DNA of 7,826 nucleotides from Coriobacteriales bacterium (GTDB taxonomy: Bacteria > Actinomycetota > Coriobacteriia > Coriobacteriales > CADBOM01): positions 1 through 7,826 of the forward strand of contig JAFWGD010000023.1 in NCBI GenBank assembly GCA_017515355.1, read 5' to 3'. Of this stretch, positions 6,652 through 7,826 are shown piece by piece. The notes below the pieces were generated by a model. It made no database searches. It was not told where the DNA came from and saw nothing but the letters and a program-made list of their open reading frames with translations. How positions within the stretch are numbered: the first letter of the stretch is position 1; every line of letters begins with the position of its first letter. Made by a program: the position numbers and the translations under genes.

Positions 6652-7365
6652 GTGCCACGACGCAAAGGGAACAAAATTCAGGAAGTGAAGGGAGCTGGCA
6701 GCAAGCTGCTCTCGTACGCCCTGAAGCGTGGCGCGATCTTCCTCATCGTGTACGTGCTGATTCTCTTTCCCCTAGCTGGAACTATCCGCTACTGGCAAGG
6801 CTGGGCGCTGATAGCTGTCATAGCCATTCCGACCCTGATCGTCGGTCTGGTGCTCCTCAAGGTCGAGAGGGAGGTTCTGGCAGACCTCGTAAGCGCGCGA
6901 GAGCGGGGCTTCGGAACTGCAAGCGTGCCAACTGTCTCTTACGTGATGGCCATCGCGGTGCTGTTCGCAGCGGGCTTGAGCTATCGCGGTTCGTTTCTCA
7001 TGATTTCGGGCTTCATATCCTTCTTCGGGCTGTTCTTCGCCGTGATATCCTTCGGGCTTCTGTTCGAGGCGGTTCGCGAGGATTCGATTCGCTCGGAGAT
7101 CTTCAACACGATTGCAACGGGGAAGTTGGATGGCGCAGGGCTTCATGGCAGGGTGCGGCATCCGATCCATTTCGCAGTCCATATGATGCTGCTGTCGATG
7201 GGGCTCGTGCTCGGTTCGATAGTGGCCTGCCTGGTCGCTCTCGTCTATCCTCTGGTCGTCGCGCCCAGCATCATCTCGAAGGAGAAGCAGCTCGAGCGCG
7301 AAGATGCTTGGTTCAGGTACTACAAGACCAAGGTCAAGTACCGCATGATCCCGAAGGTCTGGTGA
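6652..7365 (+). CDS. Isoprenylcysteine carboxyl methyltransferase-like integral membrane protein
   Basis: This is a 237-residue polytopic membrane protein from a GTG start. Hydrophobic segments lie at about 27-43, 51-70, 96-112, 115-141 and 173-205, with a basic N-terminus. The C-terminal signature of the ICMT/PEMT-like class is clear: GRVRHP (residues 166-171), then a hydrophobic hairpin, a KEKQLE stretch, and the ending RYYKTKVKYRMIPKVW. In the family these motifs bind S-adenosylmethionine at the membrane interface. Two positions differ from the usual pattern: the tyrosine commonly two residues after RHP is His173, and the first glutamate of the usual EE pair is Lys210, with Glu211 retained. 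The acceptor substrate of bacterial members is mostly unknown, so no reaction is assigned. It is divergent from the AAA+ gene and converges on nth with a 23-bp gap; nothing nearby suggests a pathway. Confidence 0.8.
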   Translation: MPRRKGNKIQEVKGAGSKLLSYALKRGAIFLIVYVLILFPLAGTIRYWQGWALIAVIAIPTLIVGLVLLKVEREVLADLVSARERGFGTASVPTVSYVMAIAVLFAAGLSYRGSFLMISGFISFFGLFFAVISFGLLFEAVREDSIRSEIFNTIATGKLDGAGLHGRVRHPIHFAVHMMLLSMGLVLGSIVACLVALVYPLVVAPSIISKEKQLEREDAWFRYYKTKVKYRMIPKVW

Positions 7366-7388
7366 CTTCGGACTCCGAGCCTCGTCCT

Positions 7389-7826
7389 CTAGCTCTCGCT
7401 TATGCAGCTGGGGCAGATGTCTGCCAGGAAGCACTCTTGGCAACGCGGTCTCTTCGCATCGCAGATTTCGCGTCCGAATGCGATCCAGCGCTTGTTGATC
7501 GGCAGCCAATCGCTCCTATCGAATACCGCCATCAGATCCTGCTCGACCTTTGCCGGGTCGTCTGACTTCGAGAAGCCGAGCTTGTTAGCGATGCGCTTGA
7601 CGTGCGTGTCCACGGCGATTCCCTCGGTTATCCCGAATGCATCGTTGAGGACGACGTTGGCAGTCTTTCTGCCTACGCCGGGCAGCCGTTGCAGATCGTC
7701 GATGTCCTGTGGAACCACCCCATCGAACTCGCTTACGAGCGTGGAGGCGCACTCGACGCAGCGCTTCGCCTTCGTCTTGAAGAAGCCGAGCGGATGGATG
7801 ACCTCCTGGATCTCGAGCTCGTCGGC
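7389..7826 (-). CDS. nth: Endonuclease III, DNA glycosylase/AP lyase, 5' partial
   Basis: The frame is open from the window end (7826) to the TAG at 7391-7389, giving 145 residues; roughly the first 70 or more residues of this 210-220-residue enzyme lie outside. The visible part starts before the IHPLGFFKTKA region, so the GTG at 7718 is internal. The helix-hairpin-helix LPGVGRKTANVV carries the catalytic lysine (the equivalent of E. coli Lys120), and VDTHV carries the catalytic aspartate (equivalent of Asp138). The C-terminal cysteines follow C-x6-C-x2-C-x5-C, the [4Fe-4S] loop of Nth. The enzyme removes oxidised pyrimidines and nicks abasic sites in base-excision repair. All key residues visible are intact. 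MutY is less likely because the protein ends right after the cluster, lacking a MutY C-terminal domain. Confidence 0.95.
   Translation of the reverse strand, partial: ADELEIQEVIHPLGFFKTKAKRCVECASTLVSEFDGVVPQDIDDLQRLPGVGRKTANVVLNDAFGITEGIAVDTHVKRIANKLGFSKSDDPAKVEQDLMAVFDRSDWLPINKRWIAFGREICDAKRPRCQECFLADICPSCISES

Noticed and set aside
7366..7388. TCGG-ACT-CCGA hairpin between the methyltransferase and nth as a terminator
   Set aside because: The stem is only 4-5 bp and has no adjacent T run on either strand.
6633..7565. A 310-residue plus-strand frame spanning the methyltransferase and nth
   Set aside because: It overlaps both well-supported genes in another frame and its translation is Arg/Ser rich with no recognisable motif.
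7716..7718. GTG as the start of endonuclease III
   Set aside because: In-frame codons upstream to 7826 encode recognisable Nth sequence (HPLGFFKTKA), so this is an internal valine.

Overview
The window reads as a high-G+C bacterial chromosome segment. It is most likely from an anaerobic actinobacterium of the Coriobacteriia (Eggerthella/Slackia/Collinsella-like gut lineages). That assignment is inferred from base composition together with a giant 2-hydroxyacyl-CoA dehydratase-type activase, a Cthe_2159-type lipoprotein with an LCAC lipobox, and an [4Fe-4S] endonuclease III. No rRNA or tRNA is present to confirm it.

Layout. (1) Positions 1-3469, plus strand: the C-terminal four fifths of a very large acyl-CoA dehydratase activase-related protein whose start lies outside the window. 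(2) A 95-bp gap (3470-3564) holds a candidate promoter with an 11-bp-period direct repeat and a clear ribosome binding site. (3) 3565-4914, plus: a secreted lipoprotein with a right-handed beta-helix (Cthe_2159/DUF4353) and a Gly/Met/Pro-rich tail. (4) 4941-4977: a 14-bp hairpin with a short T run between two convergent genes. (5) 4980-6377, minus: a CbbX/SpoVK-type AAA+ ATPase with a helical N-terminal domain. (6) A 274-bp divergent intergenic region (6378-6651) is visibly richer in A+T and carries several inverted and direct repeats, including two interleaved inverted repeats. (7) 6652-7365, plus: an integral membrane methyltransferase of the isoprenylcysteine carboxyl methyltransferase-like class. 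(8) 7389-7826, minus: the C-terminal part of endonuclease III, cut off by the window end.

The genes do not form one pathway or one operon. Gene orientation (+ + - + -) gives two convergent junctions and one divergent one. The activase would supply ATP-driven low-potential electrons to a radical dehydratase or double-cubane reductase. The lipoprotein acts at the cell surface, the AAA+ protein is a cytoplasmic remodeller with no known client, and Nth is base-excision repair housekeeping. I see no CRISPR array, transposon, prophage or toxin-antitoxin pair, and no convincing evidence for a wholly new system. The least explained material is the divergent intergenic region and the client-less AAA+ protein.
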